Shown: positions 36,001 to 47,973, counted from the stretch's first letter. The stretch is DNA of 64,000 nt from Micractinium sp. NFX-FRZ (GCA_029339195.1 JAPTJF010000171.1:52596-116595), one strand, 5' to 3'. The notes: generated by a model not told the origin, from the sequence alone. A program made the numbers and translations.

Positions 36001-37606
36001 AGGGGGCTGGGTTGGAACGGGGCAGGCAGGGTGGGGAGGGGCCGGCACGTGCCTGCTGGCAGCTTGCCGGGAGCCGGCCAATGCAACCTCGTCTCAATGG
36101 CTGAGCAGGCAGGACAGAGCCTGCTCATAGGGCTTGTTGCCTGGGAGAGCCAGCACACACGGAGGCAAGCGGCCTGCCCCTTGCTCTGTTGTGTCAACAC
36201 ACCATGCCACCACATGCGTGCTTGTCCCACCACCCAATCCACACCAAACAAAGTGAGCCCCGATGGCCCACCATCCGCCACTCACCCGCCACACGCTTGC
36301 CACCGCCCTCAGGCCCCTCTGCAAACTCCAGTCCTGCGGCGAGCGCCCCTGACCGCAGGCTGACCCCCGGCTCCTGGGACAGCACCATGGAGCGTGCCGT
36401 CTGCTCAACAAGCGCCCGTGTGCCCAGCACACCGCTGCAGGCATGCCGCAAGGGAGAGTGGGCACGGAGGCGGGTGCAGCAGGGTGGGTAACAAGTGACA
36501 GCGGGAAGGCAGGAGCAACTGCAAGTGAGGCGGCATGAGCGTCAGGCACAAAGCGATGCAGGCAGCCTGCTTTGCATGGCAGGCCGTGACGAGCAAGGGA
36601 GGCAGGCACGGGCGGGCCCCCTGTGCACTCACGTCACGTCACTATCCCCCCGCATGAACTCAATCCCATAATCGTAGAAATAGAAGTCTGCAGGGAGTGG
36701 TGTGTGTGTGTGTTGGAAAAGAAGGGCTGAGGGTTGACGAGGCACACGGACTGCAAAGAAGAAAACAATGCCGCACAGCACCGCACCTTTAGTGAAGCTG
36801 ATGGGCTGCCCGCCTGCTGCCAGCAGCGCTGAGCGGAAGTCGCCAAGAAGATCGTCCAGCGCCTGACTAGGAGGAAAGGGGTAACATTGGCAGTTGCGAA
36901 ACATGCTTGGTGCAGACAAAGAGGTAGGGGCGGCAGCAAGGGCGGGCGCGGCGACCGGGACTGCCAGGCAATACAGCCATCGGTGCTGCCGCTGGCACGC
37001 CTTGCCTGCAGGCCGCGGGCGAGGAGCACATGGGGCTGCTGGAACTGCGGCACGCCCGGCCGCTTGTCGGTGCCCTGCGCAGCACCCGGGAGGCAGCGAG
37101 GCGGCGGCCGTCGTAAGCCTTGGCGATGACACGCTTGGAGGGCTCGGCCGACCCCTGATGACGTGGCAGCAGCCAGGGCCAGGGCGCGCCGACTCACATG
37201 CCTCATGATCTGTCTGGCCCATCTCTCCCAGCATCCTGTTGCCAATAAACACACTCACCTCTGCCACGTTGGCCGTCCAGTCGTCCCGCTCCAAAACAGT
37301 GACGGAGGCAAAGTGGGAGGAGAGCGCCTTGGCGGCCGTCAGCCCAGCGAGCCCCGCCCCGATCACCACAGCGTGGGAGCCTGTGATGGGTGCAGCAGCA
37401 GCTCCAGATGCTGCACTCTGACAGATCACTCGCAGGTGCCTGGCGCAGCAGCGGGCAATGGCGTGAGACGCAGCGCAGGTCCGGTGCCGCAGCTCCGACG
37501 GAGTAGCGGCGCGGCTCGCCTTGCGGGCGCACCCTGCCGCTACGGCGCGTGCTCTATAAGCATTTGAAGCACCACAGCGCACACTGGAGGGCGCTGCCGC
37601 CCTCAT
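32337..37606 (-). CDS. FAD-dependent monooxygenase, probably plastid-targeted
   Basis: A flavoprotein of the aromatic-hydroxylase superfamily (PHBH fold). Fourteen exons, 37606-37259, 37074-37006, 36862-36787, 36687-36633, 36434-36286, 35899-35778, 35471-35403, 35186-35093, 34773-34691, 34348-34280, 33987-33924, 33598-33486, 32968-32800 and 32515-32337, give 552 aa with closed phases. A ~75-residue Arg/Ala/Ser-rich leader looks like a transit peptide. It is followed by the dinucleotide motif VVIGAGLAGLTAAKAL (GAGLAG at 83-88) and the acidic end of beta-2 (TVLERD). PGVPQFQQPHVLLARGLQAL, DLVVDASGRSS and GDAAVAFNPLYGQG are the substrate-pocket and second FAD motifs of this class. The closest style I know is bacterial GVPQ-type monooxygenases; the substrate cannot be read from sequence. 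The intron after exon 2 has a GC donor (CAG|GCAAGG). Its start is 226 bp from the divergent DCC gene. Confidence 0.85.
32627..32799. repeat. CAG/GCC-rich imperfect minisatellite inside an intron
   Basis: Imperfect CAGCAGCGCACCAGCAC and GCCGCC units fill most of the last intron of the monooxygenase gene and abut its donor. A 27-nt unit ending GGAATCGC occurs twice at 32750-32798. Confidence 0.75.
33006..33041. repeat. (TG)n microsatellite in an intron
   Basis: About 18 TG units inside the monooxygenase intron between exons 12 and 13, flanked by two copies of GGCGGACGACACACCC (32974 and 33046). Confidence 0.9.
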
Positions 37607-37831
37607 GACTGGCTGGAGCAGCAAGAGATCAGAACAGCTTTGGCCGGCCAAAAGGGCTTGTCCTCTTCCCCCGGACGGATATGGAAGCGCAGTGAGGCAA
37701 TCGCACAAATGACAAGAAGCAGCTGATCAGCGCCAGGAAGCAAGATACCCGTATGCCAACTTGGCAGCTAGGTTTCCTCCGCTTGCACGACTTTGGTGTC
37801 GATTGTGCGGCTCGCGGCTCATTTCAGCACA
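37607..37831. promoter_or_regulatory. Shared promoter region, monooxygenase and DCC genes
   Basis: 225 bp separate the divergent start codons at 37606 (minus) and 37832 (plus). Both are redox enzymes, so shared regulation is possible but not shown. Confidence 0.5.
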
Positions 37832-39002
37832 ATGGAGACTCTTACAATGCGGGTCCAGATGACAGCAGCTGACCCACAGAGGCAGCAGCGTTTGGGCCGG
37901 CCATTTGCGCCTGTCCCAGCGCGCCAGCGCCAGACAGTGGCCTCCACACAACCCTTGGAGTGTGCCTCCCAGCGCAACAGGCTGGCGGGGCCCCTCCCAC
38001 GCCGGCAGCAGCGGGCAAGCGGCGCTGCGGCGGCAACGAGGGCAGGGGCGCCGCGGACCCCAGCAGCTGGCAGCGGACGAGCCGGCGGTGCAGATACTGT
38101 CACAGACAATCGCGGCTTCCCAGGGAACCCAGCAGCTGGCAGCGGACGAGCCGGCGATGCGTATTTCGTCACAGACAAGCGCGGCATCATTCTTTACGAC
38201 GGCGTCTGCAACCTGTGAGCGCGACGCCCCCACCCCCGCGCAGTCCCCCTGCCAGCCCTTTATCCTTCAAGCCCCAAACGTCCTGTACTTGGCTCTCACA
38301 CCTCCGCTTCGTGCCGCCGCAGGTGCAACGGCGGCGTGAACTTCATGCTCGACTGGGACCGGGAGGGGCGCTACCGCTTTGCCTCCCTGCAGTCGCCCGC
38401 CGGGCGTGCCCTCCTGCAGCGCTCGGGGCGCTCCCCCGACGACATCAGCAGCATAGTGCTGGTGGAGCCTGGCGCCTCCTACATCAAGTCGGCCGCCATC
38501 CTGCGCATCGCAGCGGGGCTGCAGCTGCCGCTGCCGCTGGTGGCGGCCGCTTTAGACACCTTCCCACGCTTCTTCAAGGACGGCGTGTATGACCAGGTGT
38601 GTGTGTGTTGAGAGAGAATTGTATGTGTGTGCGTGTGTGTGAGTGTGTGCTTACTGAGAAGGGGGCTGCTTGCGGAGCCACTAGTGCTGCTGGCCTGGGC
38701 ACCACGCAGGGGTGCCGGCAGCTGGTGCTCTCCTTGCTGGGGCGTGTGGCCAGGTGTGTGAGTGCACTCCTGCCTGTGAAGGCTTGAGGGGGCAACCACG
38801 GCTGTGCAGTGGCAGGGCTGCTCTTGGTCAGTGCTTGCTTCTATGCTGCGCGGGGGGCAGTCGTGCAGCCGCCACCTTTGCTGACCAGCCATGCAATGCT
38901 CTTTGGGCCTTGCAGGTGGCCAACAACCGCTACCTCATTTTCGGGCGCTCACAGTCCTGCCGGCTGAGCGACGCACGCTTTGAAGAACGCTTCGTGTCCT
39001 GA
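37832..39002 (+). CDS. DCC family (DUF393) thiol-disulfide oxidoreductase
   Basis: Small redox protein of the DCC family, a thioredoxin-fold group. Exons 37832-38214, 38323-38596 and 38916-39002 give 247 aa in phase. The hallmark is IILYDGVCNLCNGGVNF, with the CxxC at Cys126 and Cys129; the first intron cuts between the two cysteines. Downstream RYRFASLQSPAGRALL, SYIKSAAILRIAAGL and FRDx-like ends match the family. Residues 1-115 are an Arg/Ala/Pro-rich leader that may target plastid or mitochondrion, and include a 23-residue in-frame tandem duplication (38058-38195). The family length without the leader is about 130-140 aa, as here. TGTAA at 39178-39182 follows the stop. Confidence 0.88.
38058..38195 (+). 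repeat. In-frame 69-bp tandem duplication
   Basis: Two 69-bp copies starting near 38058 and 38127 both read PAAGSGRAG then a variable tripeptide, VTD, an Asn/Lys-Arg-Gly end. Only the second copy joins the conserved YDGVC core. Confidence 0.85.
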
Positions 39003-39177
39003 GCGCTGACTCGGGACGGCAAGTCTGGTGGCTGGGCTGGTGCCAGCACATGGCCTGGCCTGGCTTGAACCTAGGCCTACCCTGCCCAGCCTGGCCTGGA
39101 TGGTGCAGCGGTTCCCTTGTTTACTTTCACTTGTTTCCGATCCCTCATGCAGCCCTTCTGTGTACTATTGATACGTG

Positions 39178-39182
39178 TGTAA
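39178..39182 (+). terminator. TGTAA polyadenylation signal of the DCC gene
   Basis: TGTAA 176 nt after the stop. A second copy lies at about 39206. From there to 39513 I see only the promoter region of the next gene. Confidence 0.6.
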
Positions 39183-39513
39183 ATCCGCTGGCATGCAGCG
39201 GTCCCTGTAAATGTATCGCTGCGTTCAGCCGCGTCGCTCGGTCGCGCTCGGGTGGCGCACCGGCTGCTGCGAGAGATGAAGGTCTCATGCAGATGACAGC
39301 ATGCCAGCACACAGTTAGAGTGCGTCAGAGCCGTGAAACCGTGACACAAAGCCTCTCATGATGTGTGCGCTGTGGCGCAGGTGGTCCCCGCCAGTGGCCC
39401 TTCCTTGCTTCCCTCAAACGCCCACCTAGCCCACGTCTTCTTCTGTCGCCTCCGCCTCCCGCCTCTTACTACAACTCCGCAGACACTTTGCACGTCACCC
39501 TTGATTCTTGCCC

Positions 39514-40334
39514 ATGGCCCCAACCAAGAAGGCAGCAGCCCGCGCGCCTGCGCGGCCCGTGAAGCCGGCGCAGAAGACGCCGGAGAAGCAGACCAAGACG
39601 GTGCTTGCGTTGTGCTACGTGGGCATCCCCGTGGCCTTCGTCCTCTTCGTGCTGGGCTTGGGCGGCGTGGCGGTGCTGCTGGGTGCGTCCACCACCGCGC
39701 CGCCGCCGCCGCTGGCGGCCTGGGCTGCAGCTACTGACCTCGTGTAACGCTTACATGGCGTAGAGGCTGTATGGGAAAGCTGTGTGCTTGCCGGCTGCTT
39801 TGCCTCTTTGCCACAGAGGCGTCCTGCCTGCCTGCCCCACCCTTGACGCCGGCCCCCCGCCCATCTCTGTCTGCAGACGAGCCGGAGCGGACGCACTGGT
39901 ATTCACACACCCAGTTTGCAGAGATTTGGCGCACGCTGGTGCAGAAGAACCCTTTCTACGCCACCAGTGCGTCTGTCGCCTGCGCTGTTGCCACGGTGCT
40001 GCAGTGCTGCTGTGTGGATGTGCCACACTGCCGATTGCGGCGTTTGGCCTGCTGGGGGGCAGGGCACAATGCACTGCAGCCTGTCGGAAGCTGCAGCGTT
40101 TCGTTTGGGTTGGGCAGCCAGCTGTGGAATGTGCGCCCGCCTCCCTCACGCCACACCACACTTACTGGCGCCCCTCCTCCGCCGCCCGCCTGCCTGCCCG
40201 CCCGCCCTGCAGTCTGCGTCAACGGCGGCGCCGTCACCATGCTCATGCTTGGCACCAAGTTCTTTGAGCACCGCAAGGCGCTGGCAGCAGAGCGCGCGCT
40301 GCAGAGGAAGGTCAAGGCGAAAAAGGCGCAGTAG
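39514..40334 (+). CDS. Small two-helix membrane protein, unknown function
   Basis: Exons 39514-39682, 39877-39966 and 40213-40334 give 126 aa in phase. A Lys/Ala/Pro-rich N-terminus (MAPTKKAAARAPARP) leads to a strongly hydrophobic helix (LCYVGIPVAFVLFVLGLGG) at about residues 33-56. A polar loop with DEPERTHWYSHTQFAEIW follows, then a second hydrophobic helix (VNGGAVTMLMLGTKFF) and a basic tail ending KVKAKKAQ. The short loop with Trp/His residues and the basic C-terminus suggest a hairpin in an endomembrane or organelle membrane. I do not recognise the family. Good ATG context (GCCCATGGCC) supports the start. Confidence 0.7.
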
Positions 40335-40542
40335 GGGGGGACCTGCCAGGGGGCCCTTTTGTGGCCGGCTGATGCACTGGCGCCGCGGCTGCGGCTGTGG
40401 CCGACAGCGCTGCCCCGGCCCCGGCACCCTCGCTTGCTAACTCTCTCTCCGTCTGTGGAATTCTCCTGGCTCGCCTCTGCACACCTGGCCCGGTGATTGC
40501 TTCACCTTGTGTACTCAAACTACCACGTGCCTGTTGCATAAA

Positions 40543-40547
40543 TTACA
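40543..40547 (-). terminator. Minus-strand TGTAA signal of the TPR-like gene
   Basis: TTACA on the plus strand, 218 nt past the stop at 40765, in the 430-bp convergent intergenic region with the small membrane protein gene. Confidence 0.55.
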
Positions 40548-40764
40548 AGCACATTAGAGGCATGTTCACTCGTACACAACCCTCACCCTCTGTCAACCTC
40601 ACAAAGACGAGCGGCACAGCTGACCAGGGCAGACAGGCAGGCAGGCAGCACACGGCCCTGCCCCGCCGTGCTCAACACCAGAGGTCTGGTGCAAGCGGGA
40701 ACGGCTGCCGCCGGGTAAAGCTCCTCCCACTGTTCTTGTCTGTCTGGTCTGGGGCTCCTCTGGG

Positions 40765-42413
40765 TCAAGCCAGGCGCAGGAAGCGGTCGAGTGCATCCAT
40801 CAGGCGCGGCGGCCAGTGCTTGGTGGCGGCCACCCACTGGGGGTCGGAGAACTGCTTGTTGAACTCCATTGCAATCTCCTGCACGGGCGGCAGGGGCGCA
40901 GGGAGAAGGCAAGGGCAGGGGGCGGGCAGGGTGAGCGGAGCAGAAAACAGCATGTGGCGCCCCAGTGGCCCCTCTGCCTGCCGAATGCATGATTGCAAAC
41001 CACTCACGCCACCGGCCTGCCTGGCCCTGCCCTGCCCCGTGCCGCCCCCCTGCCCTCAGGCCTCCCCACGCACTCACCCACTGAGTTTCGGCCGCCTGCA
41101 GCAGCGCGGGGCGCTCCACGTGCTCCACCCACAGCATGGACGCCAGCGCAGCGTGCACCTCGGCATACCCCCGCAGCGTCACCTCCAGGTCCTCCAGCTG
41201 AGTCGGGGGGCAGGGGGCAGGCAAAGCGGGGTGACATTGTGATCTGTATCGCAAGCTTCGTTGCGGATAAAGCAAAGAAATAAAGCAAAGCAAAGAAAAG
41301 CATGCAAAGGACCACGTGGCAGGCAGCAGTAGGGGTGCAGCGCAGTGCACGCCTGCCCGGGTCTGCCGGCTGAGGTGGCAGAGGAACGAGGGATGCCAAC
41401 ACTTGGGTAATGTACAAGCAGAGGCAGCGCAGGTGCAGCAGCTGCAGCAGGCACCGGGCAGGTCGGCAGCAGCATTGGCGGCGGCGGCCAAACCGACAGC
41501 AGCGGATGGCGCCAGCAGAATGACAGCGGGGGGGATCAGGCAGAAGAGATGTGAACAACAGGACGCTCCGGGCGGCCCCAGCACCGCCCCGGCAGCTGCA
41601 CAGTGCACGGGAGTTCAGCCACAAGAGGTGCACAGCAGCATCGCAACTGCCTGGGAGCATCCTACCTGCAAGATGGCGTCTGATGTGCGGCCCACTTGGT
41701 AGAGCATCAAGCCACGTGCCAGCCGGGCGTACTCCGTCGTCGCAAAGTCGGGGTAGTCCCTCACTATTTTGTTGTACTGCTGCAGCGCCTCCTCGTACTG
41801 CCCCGCCGCCGCTGCCGTGTTGCCCGCCTGCATCAGCGCCTGCAGGCGTTGGATCCTCACCGACGTGGGCTCAACCTCGGGCTGCACTGCTGCCGGGGCG
41901 CGAGGCGCCGGGTAGCGTCCTGCAGCGGAGCGCAGAGGCGGGGGCACGGCAGGTGGCATATTGAGGACGCGTGCAACATAGGGGAGCAGCCATGTGGGGC
42001 GGGATGTGCAGGAACTGATGCATGGAGCGCCGCAGGATGGTGGTGGGTGCTGGGCGTGCCAGGGTAGGACACACAGCACATCAAGTGCGCTGGTCAAAGG
42101 TGTACAAAACATGGTTGGCGGGCTGCACCCTGCGCTGGCAATGCGTATCGCTGTACCCACCTCCTAGCTGGCTCATTGCCCAAGCACGCTGCGCATCCTG
42201 CGAGCTGCTTGGGCCCAGCGGTATGGAGGCAGCGGCGTGCGGCGGCGCCGCCGCTGCCGCCAGTGCAGCAAGGCAGAGACTGGCGGCTCTCAGGCCGGCT
42301 TGCCGCCACAGGCAGTGCACGGGCAGTGATTGTGGTGCTGCCGGTGGCGCAGGGCCGCCCGCTGCGGTGCACCGGGCCGCAAGGTGTGAGGGGTGGCCAG
42401 AGGTGAGAGACAT
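40765..42413 (-). CDS. TPR-like protein, probably plastid lumenal
   Basis: Exons 42413-42161, 41919-41666, 41197-41078 and 40878-40765 join to 246 aa. The first ~75 residues are a bipartite-looking leader: a Ser/Thr/Arg-poor-acid part, then a hydrophobic Ala-rich core (LRAASLCLAALAAAAAPPHAAA) as in thylakoid-lumen precursors. The mature part has a tetratricopeptide-type pair (AGQYEEALQQYNKIVRDYP; ARLARGLMLYQVGRTSDAI) and ends with a conserved-looking block containing KHWPPRLMDALDRFL. The ending and layout recall plant TPR-like chloroplast lumen proteins, but that match is from memory. The start ATG sits 729 bp from the divergent dynamin gene. A TATA-like CTATATATATG at 42544-42554 lies about 135 bp upstream of the start. 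Confidence 0.75.
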
Positions 42414-43142
42414 CAGATTGTTTCGACAGCCAGGACGTTGCGATTTCGATATACGTGCACCACCCAAGACACGATTGCTCTCTCGCCACTCAGAAACCCT
42501 CTTGGCGCTCCGACCTGCGATGCCATGCTGCGCCACTCTCAAGCCTATATATATGTGCTGCCTGTCATCACATTGCTCTTCCCGCAGCGATCTGCTCGCC
42601 GCGCGCCCGCCTCCAGCGACAAGCACAGGCAACGAAGGCGGGGCAGTTGCTGGCCCCAGAAGCGTGTTGGCCACTGCACAGCGCTTGGCCCTCCAGGTAG
42701 GGCGCGTTCTCTTGCTTGCACCGCCAGCACCGCCAGCACGGCACCCCAGCAGTTCCAGATCACCGACGCCTCGGGCAAGCCCGCTGACCAGCGGCAAGCG
42801 CAACCAACGGGGCGGCTGCTGGGCGCCCAGAGTCGGGGAGTGTGGGAGGCAGTGACAGAGGCTGCGCGGGGTCAGCCAGGCCGTCCGTGCAGGCAGGCAG
42901 CAAGGAGCGGCGGCAGCGCCCGCACCGCCGCCACCTGCCGCCAGCCGCTGCCGCCAGGTTGCACTGGAGCCTAAGACTGCCGCTCCATGCCCATCCTTAC
43001 CCCTCTGCATTGTGCTCTGTGGGAAACGCAGGTCCTGACAGCAGCCGCCGCGCAGGTGGTCGGTGGCAACAGAGGGCGGCCGGCTGAGCACCAGCCCGGC
43101 AGGCCTTGTTGCAGCACCCAGCAGCAGCAGCAGCCCGCCACC
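42414..43142. promoter_or_regulatory. Divergent promoter region, TPR-like and dynamin genes
   Basis: 729 bp between divergent starts. It holds a TATA-like run at 42544-42554. Long open frames on both strands here have no ATG-supported homology and are judged non-coding. Confidence 0.45.
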
Positions 43143-46100
43143 ATGGACAGTGTGCTCAAGGCGGTCAACCGCGTGTCGGCTATTGCCGCACTTGCAGGCG
43201 ACACACAGGTCGGCGATGGCGGCAGCCTGCCCAGCCTTGCACGCCAGCTGCCCAAGATTGTGGTGATTGGTGGCCAGAGCAGCGGCAAGTCCAGTGTGCT
43301 GGAGGCTGTTGTGGGGCGTGACTTCCTGCCTCGCGGTACCGGCATCGTCACGCGGCGCCCGCTGGAGCTGCAGCTGGAGACGGCGGCAGATCCCAATGCG
43401 CGCGAGTATGGCGAGTTTGGCCACATGCCCGGCCAGAAGATCTACGACTTTGGTGCGTGGGTTGGGTTCTGCCTTTTGCTTTTGTCGTGAAGGGGTGCCG
43501 CACAGTGTGGGCACCGCTGTGGTGCAGCTGTTTTGGTGCTGTGGGTGCTGCTTGGCCTGTCCTGAGCGTTCAGCACTGCAGGAGCTTGCTCGCTGGGGAG
43601 GCCTTCTTATGGCAGCCCCTTCTAATGGCAGCGGCGGTGCAGCAGTGGCAGCGACCCATCTGCTCCCGCCTGCCGCTCTTTACGCATCCCCTGCCCTCCC
43701 CTACGCACCCCTCCCCCCATGCAGAGGAGATCCGGAAGGAGATTGAGGCGGAGACGATGCGGCACACGCAGAAGCGCGGCACGATTGTCAGCCCCGTGCC
43801 CATCACGCTGCGCATCGTGTCACCCCAGCTGCCGGGCCTGTCCATGGTGGACATGCCGGGCCTGACCAAGGTGCCCATCGATGGGCAGCCCAAGAGCATT
43901 GTGGTGGAGCTGGAGACCATGGCGCGCGACTATGTGAAGCACGAGAATGTCATCATCCTGGCGGTCACCCCCGCCAACGCAGATCTGGCCACCTCCGACG
44001 CGCTGCGCCTGGCGCGCGAGGTGGACCCCACCGGCGAGCGCACGATAGGTGGGGGCATGTGCGCAGTGGGGTGGATGCAGGGGGGCTGGGTGCAGCTGGG
44101 GCAGGCAGCGCATGGGGCTAGCCATGCACGGTGTCAGCAGTCAGCTGGCAGAGTGCAAAGCCTGTGCGCAGCCAGTGTCCTGCCACCCTCCTTAGGGCCT
44201 GCATGCTGTGGTCCCCGGCTCAATATCTAGTTGCCCGAGGCTGGGATCTGCCTCTCCTGCGCTTAGCCTGCTTGCTCACTCTCGCCTGCACCCACCTGCC
44301 TCTCCCCGCTGCCAGGTGTGCTGACCAAGCTGGACATCATGGACCCGGGCACCAACTGCCGCGACGTGCTGGAGGGGCAGACCTACCAGCTGCGCAACGG
44401 CTGGATCGGCGTCGTCAACCGCGGCCAGGCAGACATCAACTCGCGGGTGGGTGGGCAGGCACGGTGCGCTGCAGTGTGCTGCTGTGGGTGCGGCGGGCAC
44501 CTGCAGGGGCACCAATAGAAGCGCACCGCACTACAAGATGAACGGGGCGGCAGTCTTTGGGCAGCAGCTGGCGGAGCACAATTCAGCTGGGTGGGAGCAT
44601 TCCGCCGCTCGTCCGCACTCTCAAGCTGCCAGCGCTGCCAACTCTGGGGTTCATGTGTACGCATCTGAGGTGTGTGGGTCGCATGCCCTGCTGCTCACCC
44701 ACATAACCATTCCTCCCATCCGCCTCCCCGCTCTGTCCCTCCTCCCCTTGTGCAGATGTCTATGCAGAACGCGCGCGCCAAGGAGATGTCTTTCTTCGAC
44801 AAGGGCGAGTACACGGGGCTGAAGAACGTGGGCACCGGCTTCCTGTCTACCGAGCTGTCGGACAAGCTGATTGCCAGCGTGCGCCGCCAGCTGCCCAACA
44901 TCTCCGGCTTCGTCAACAAGTCCGTCATGGACCTGCAGGTGGGAGCTTGCTGCTTGGGTGGGCATGTGCGGTTTGAAAGCGTGGGGGGGGATGGGCTGTG
45001 GGAATGCAAGGCAGGGTTGGGTGAATGTGGTGTTGCTGGGGAGGCAGTAAAGGCTAGTGTGCCACAGTGTGCTTGCGCAGACAGTGGTGGGCTCTGTTTG
45101 GTGGTGCTCCTGTCCGCTCTGTGCCCACCCACCCCGGCTGCCTGCCTGCGCCCTCCCCGCCCTGCAGCGCGAGCTGGAGGCCATGGGCGGCCCTGCAGCC
45201 AACTCACGCGGCGAGATGATCCACCTGGTGCTCACGCTCTGCCGCAAGTTTGAGACCGCGTATGCCAAGCTCATAGACGGCGGCAAGGGCGGTGCGTGGC
45301 GGGGCATGGGCTGGGCTCACTGCTTGGGCTCTGGCTGGGACTTATCTTGCATTTAGTTCAAGGAAGAAGGATTGGGAGTGCTGCCTGCAGAATGTGGTGC
45401 TTGCTCTCCCCTGCACGCTCCTTATCTGCCCCCCACCCGGCTTCCTGAAAGAGCTCTCTGGTCCAACCCTCGCCTGTACTGCCCTTGCTGTGCCCCAATG
45501 CAGGTGGCGAGCTCATCCTCACAGTGTTTGAGAAGCGACTGCCTGACAGCATAGAGAAGCAGCCGTTTAAGAAGATTTTGGAGGTGCGCGGTGTGGGGCG
45601 TGGTGCTGATATGTGAGGTGTGGTGCTGTGCTGTGGGACAAAGTGTTGCCCTGCTGCGCTGGGTGAGATGTCCCACTGCAGGGCACTGCCAAGGTCTGTG
45701 CTGTCGCTATTGCCGCCAACTGTCTGACGCTGCTTCCTGGCCTATATCCTTTCCTCCCGCTTTGCAGGTGTCCTATGTGAAGCGTGTGATTGAGGAGGCT
45801 GACGGCATCCAGCCCCACTTGGTGGCTCCCGAGGCGGGGTACCGGCGGCTGCTGGAGGAGGCGCTGGGATACCTGAAGGACCCCACCGAAAAGTCGGTGG
45901 AGGAGGTGGGTGGGTGGGTGCAGGCCCAGGGCAGTGTGAGCCCTGCCGCTGGCCCTGCCGGGTCAGGGACGCTTGCCTTCCGGCATGGTGTTTCGGGGGG
46001 TCAGCCTTTGCCTGCCTGTCATCACACCTCCGTGTGTGTGCTTCCCCTGATCCCTGCTCCTGCCCCACCCTGCCTCCTGCGACTCCTCCCACCCGCAGGT

Positions 46101-47645
46101 GTACGTGCTGCTGCGCCGCATGGTGGACAACATCGCCAACAGCGACGACGTGCGCCTCCTGCGCCGCTACCCCACGCTGCGGCGTGAGATTGTGACGGCA
46201 GCCTACCGCAGCCTGGAGCTGTTCAAGGTGGGGCGGCTGGCGATGTAGGGAGGGGCTGGGAGAGCGGGCAGCAGTGGCTGCCGTGGGCAGAGCCGCAGTG
46301 GGAGGCTGCCTGCTGGAGGCTGGCAGGCCAGGCTGCGGTACCGGCACAAAAGCGCCGCTGCTGCGGCCTGCCACACTTGCCTGCCACACTGCCATCACCT
46401 TTTCCATCGCCTTTGCCTGGCTCACACCCACCAGACCGTTGCCTGCTTGCCCGCCCCCTGCCTGCCACCCCACTTTTCCACAGGATGAGACGCGCAAGAT
46501 GGTGAACATCATGGTGGAGATGGAGCGCAACTACATCACAGCAGAGTACTTCCGCACCATCCAGGTGGGTGCCTGTGCCGCGTGGGTGGGGCAAAGGGTG
46601 TGACGAGTCTCCCCGCATCGGAAGCAGGGAGACGGAGGAAGATAGAGCCTACCAGCGCCGGGCGGCGGTAGGTGAGTGGGCCAGTGTTTGCAGGGGGGGC
46701 CTGCCACTGTTGGTGGGAAAATCTGAAATGAGGGGCCTGGGGCCGGGAGGCTTACTCAGGCAGCGAGTGATGTGGCCTGCTGCCCCTTTATGCTCGCGTG
46801 CCTGCCCGCTTCTCTCCTCCCCCTGCCTCCCCTGCAGATGGGCAAGATGCCCGATGGCAAGGTGATGTACACGCTGGACGGGCGGCCGGTGACTGAGGAG
46901 CCGGAGGGCAGCCCCGAGGAGAAGCACTACAAGCGCATCATCAACCAGGTGGGTGCTGTGGCGGAGGTTAGGGTGGGGAGACGACAAGCTGTGGGGCAAG
47001 GAGCTGGGGGATGTGAATATCTGGGCCACCAGGCATGGCGTGCTTATCTCACGTGTGCACTCGTCGCCCAATGCGACGAAACTGGCTGACATCTCGGTGT
47101 GAAGACTTGCTGCTGGCGGCTGCGTTACAGTGCGTCACACCACTCCTGCCTCTGCTGCCACCTCGCCTGCAGGTGTCTGGCTATGTGCGCGAGATCTGCC
47201 AGCAGATGACGCAGGCGGTGCCCAAGGCCATTGTGCACTGCATGGTGCTGCAGGTGGGAAGGCGCAGGGAAGCGGGGGAGGGGTCGGGCACATCCAGCAA
47301 GAAGCGGTAGGGGGAGTCTACACGGTACCAGGGTGTGAAAAGATGTGACGAGCTCCGCCCTCACCCTGTCCCTCCTGCTGTGCACCCGTCCACACACTGT
47401 GCCCAACCCTCTCGCACACAACTCATGGCACCATGTCGCACCCACACGCCCTCCCCCTCTCTTCAACGCAGTCCAAGGAGAAGCTGCTTGAGAGCATGTC
47501 TGCGCACGTGGCGGGCGACCAGGAGGCGGCGCTGAAGCGGCTGCTGGGCGAGGACGAGGCGGTGATGAAGCGGCGGGAGGCGCTGACGCACAAGCTGGAC
47601 ATGCTCAAGAAGGCGCAGTCGGAGCTGTCCAACGTGGACGTCTGA
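43143..47645 (+). CDS. Dynamin-related GTPase, DRP1 type
   Basis: A membrane-remodelling GTPase of the plant/algal DRP1 type (GTPase, stalk and GED, no PH or proline-rich domain). Twelve exons: 43143-43452, 43725-44048, 44316-44446, 44756-44938, 45168-45291, 45504-45583, 45768-45905, 46099-46227, 46484-46564, 46838-46948, 47173-47253 and 47472-47645. They give 621 aa, the usual DRP1 length, with closed phases. P-loop GGQSSGKSS lies at 43-51. [14 protein letters not shown] is switch [10 protein letters not shown] carries G3, and VLTKLDIMD carries G4. The stalk contains [15 protein letters not shown] and ITAEYFRTI. The GED at the C-terminus includes [28 protein letters not shown]1 proteins act in cell plate formation and endocytosis in plants. 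The ATG has a strong context (CCACCATGG). Confidence 0.95.
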
Positions 47646-47821
47646 GCGCTACCGGGCGGGGCAGCGAGCCGGGTGGCAAGAGGGCTGGGGCTGGGCGGGC
47701 GAGCGCGCCTGCCACTCGGCCTCTTCCCTGCAGGCCCGCCCGCCTGGGCGCTCCACTTCACATGTGCTGTGTGCGACACTGACCTATCTCTCTCTGTATG
47801 ATCTCTCTGCCTTGCGCACGC

Positions 47822-47826
47822 TGTAA
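47822..47826 (+). terminator. TGTAA polyadenylation signal of the dynamin gene
   Basis: TGTAA 177 nt after the dynamin stop and 148 nt before the next start codon, so the two plus-strand genes are tightly packed. Confidence 0.6.
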
Positions 47827-47973
47827 AAGAACCGCGTTTAGAGAGGGTCCCTCCCTAGCGCAGCGTGGCGCCGCCGGGCGGGCAGGCGGTGTGGGAGAGT
47901 TTCCTCTGGCCGACCGCTGGCACCTGTCAGTGGCCGCACATTGTTTCGTTTCGGCGATCACACTTCTTACAAG

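Noticed and set aside
42081..43514. A 477-codon minus-strand open frame opposite the start of the dynamin gene
   Set aside because: Only its end overlaps the real TPR-like exon. The rest lies opposite dynamin exon 1 or in the promoter and shows no family motif. Long antisense frames are expected at this GC content.
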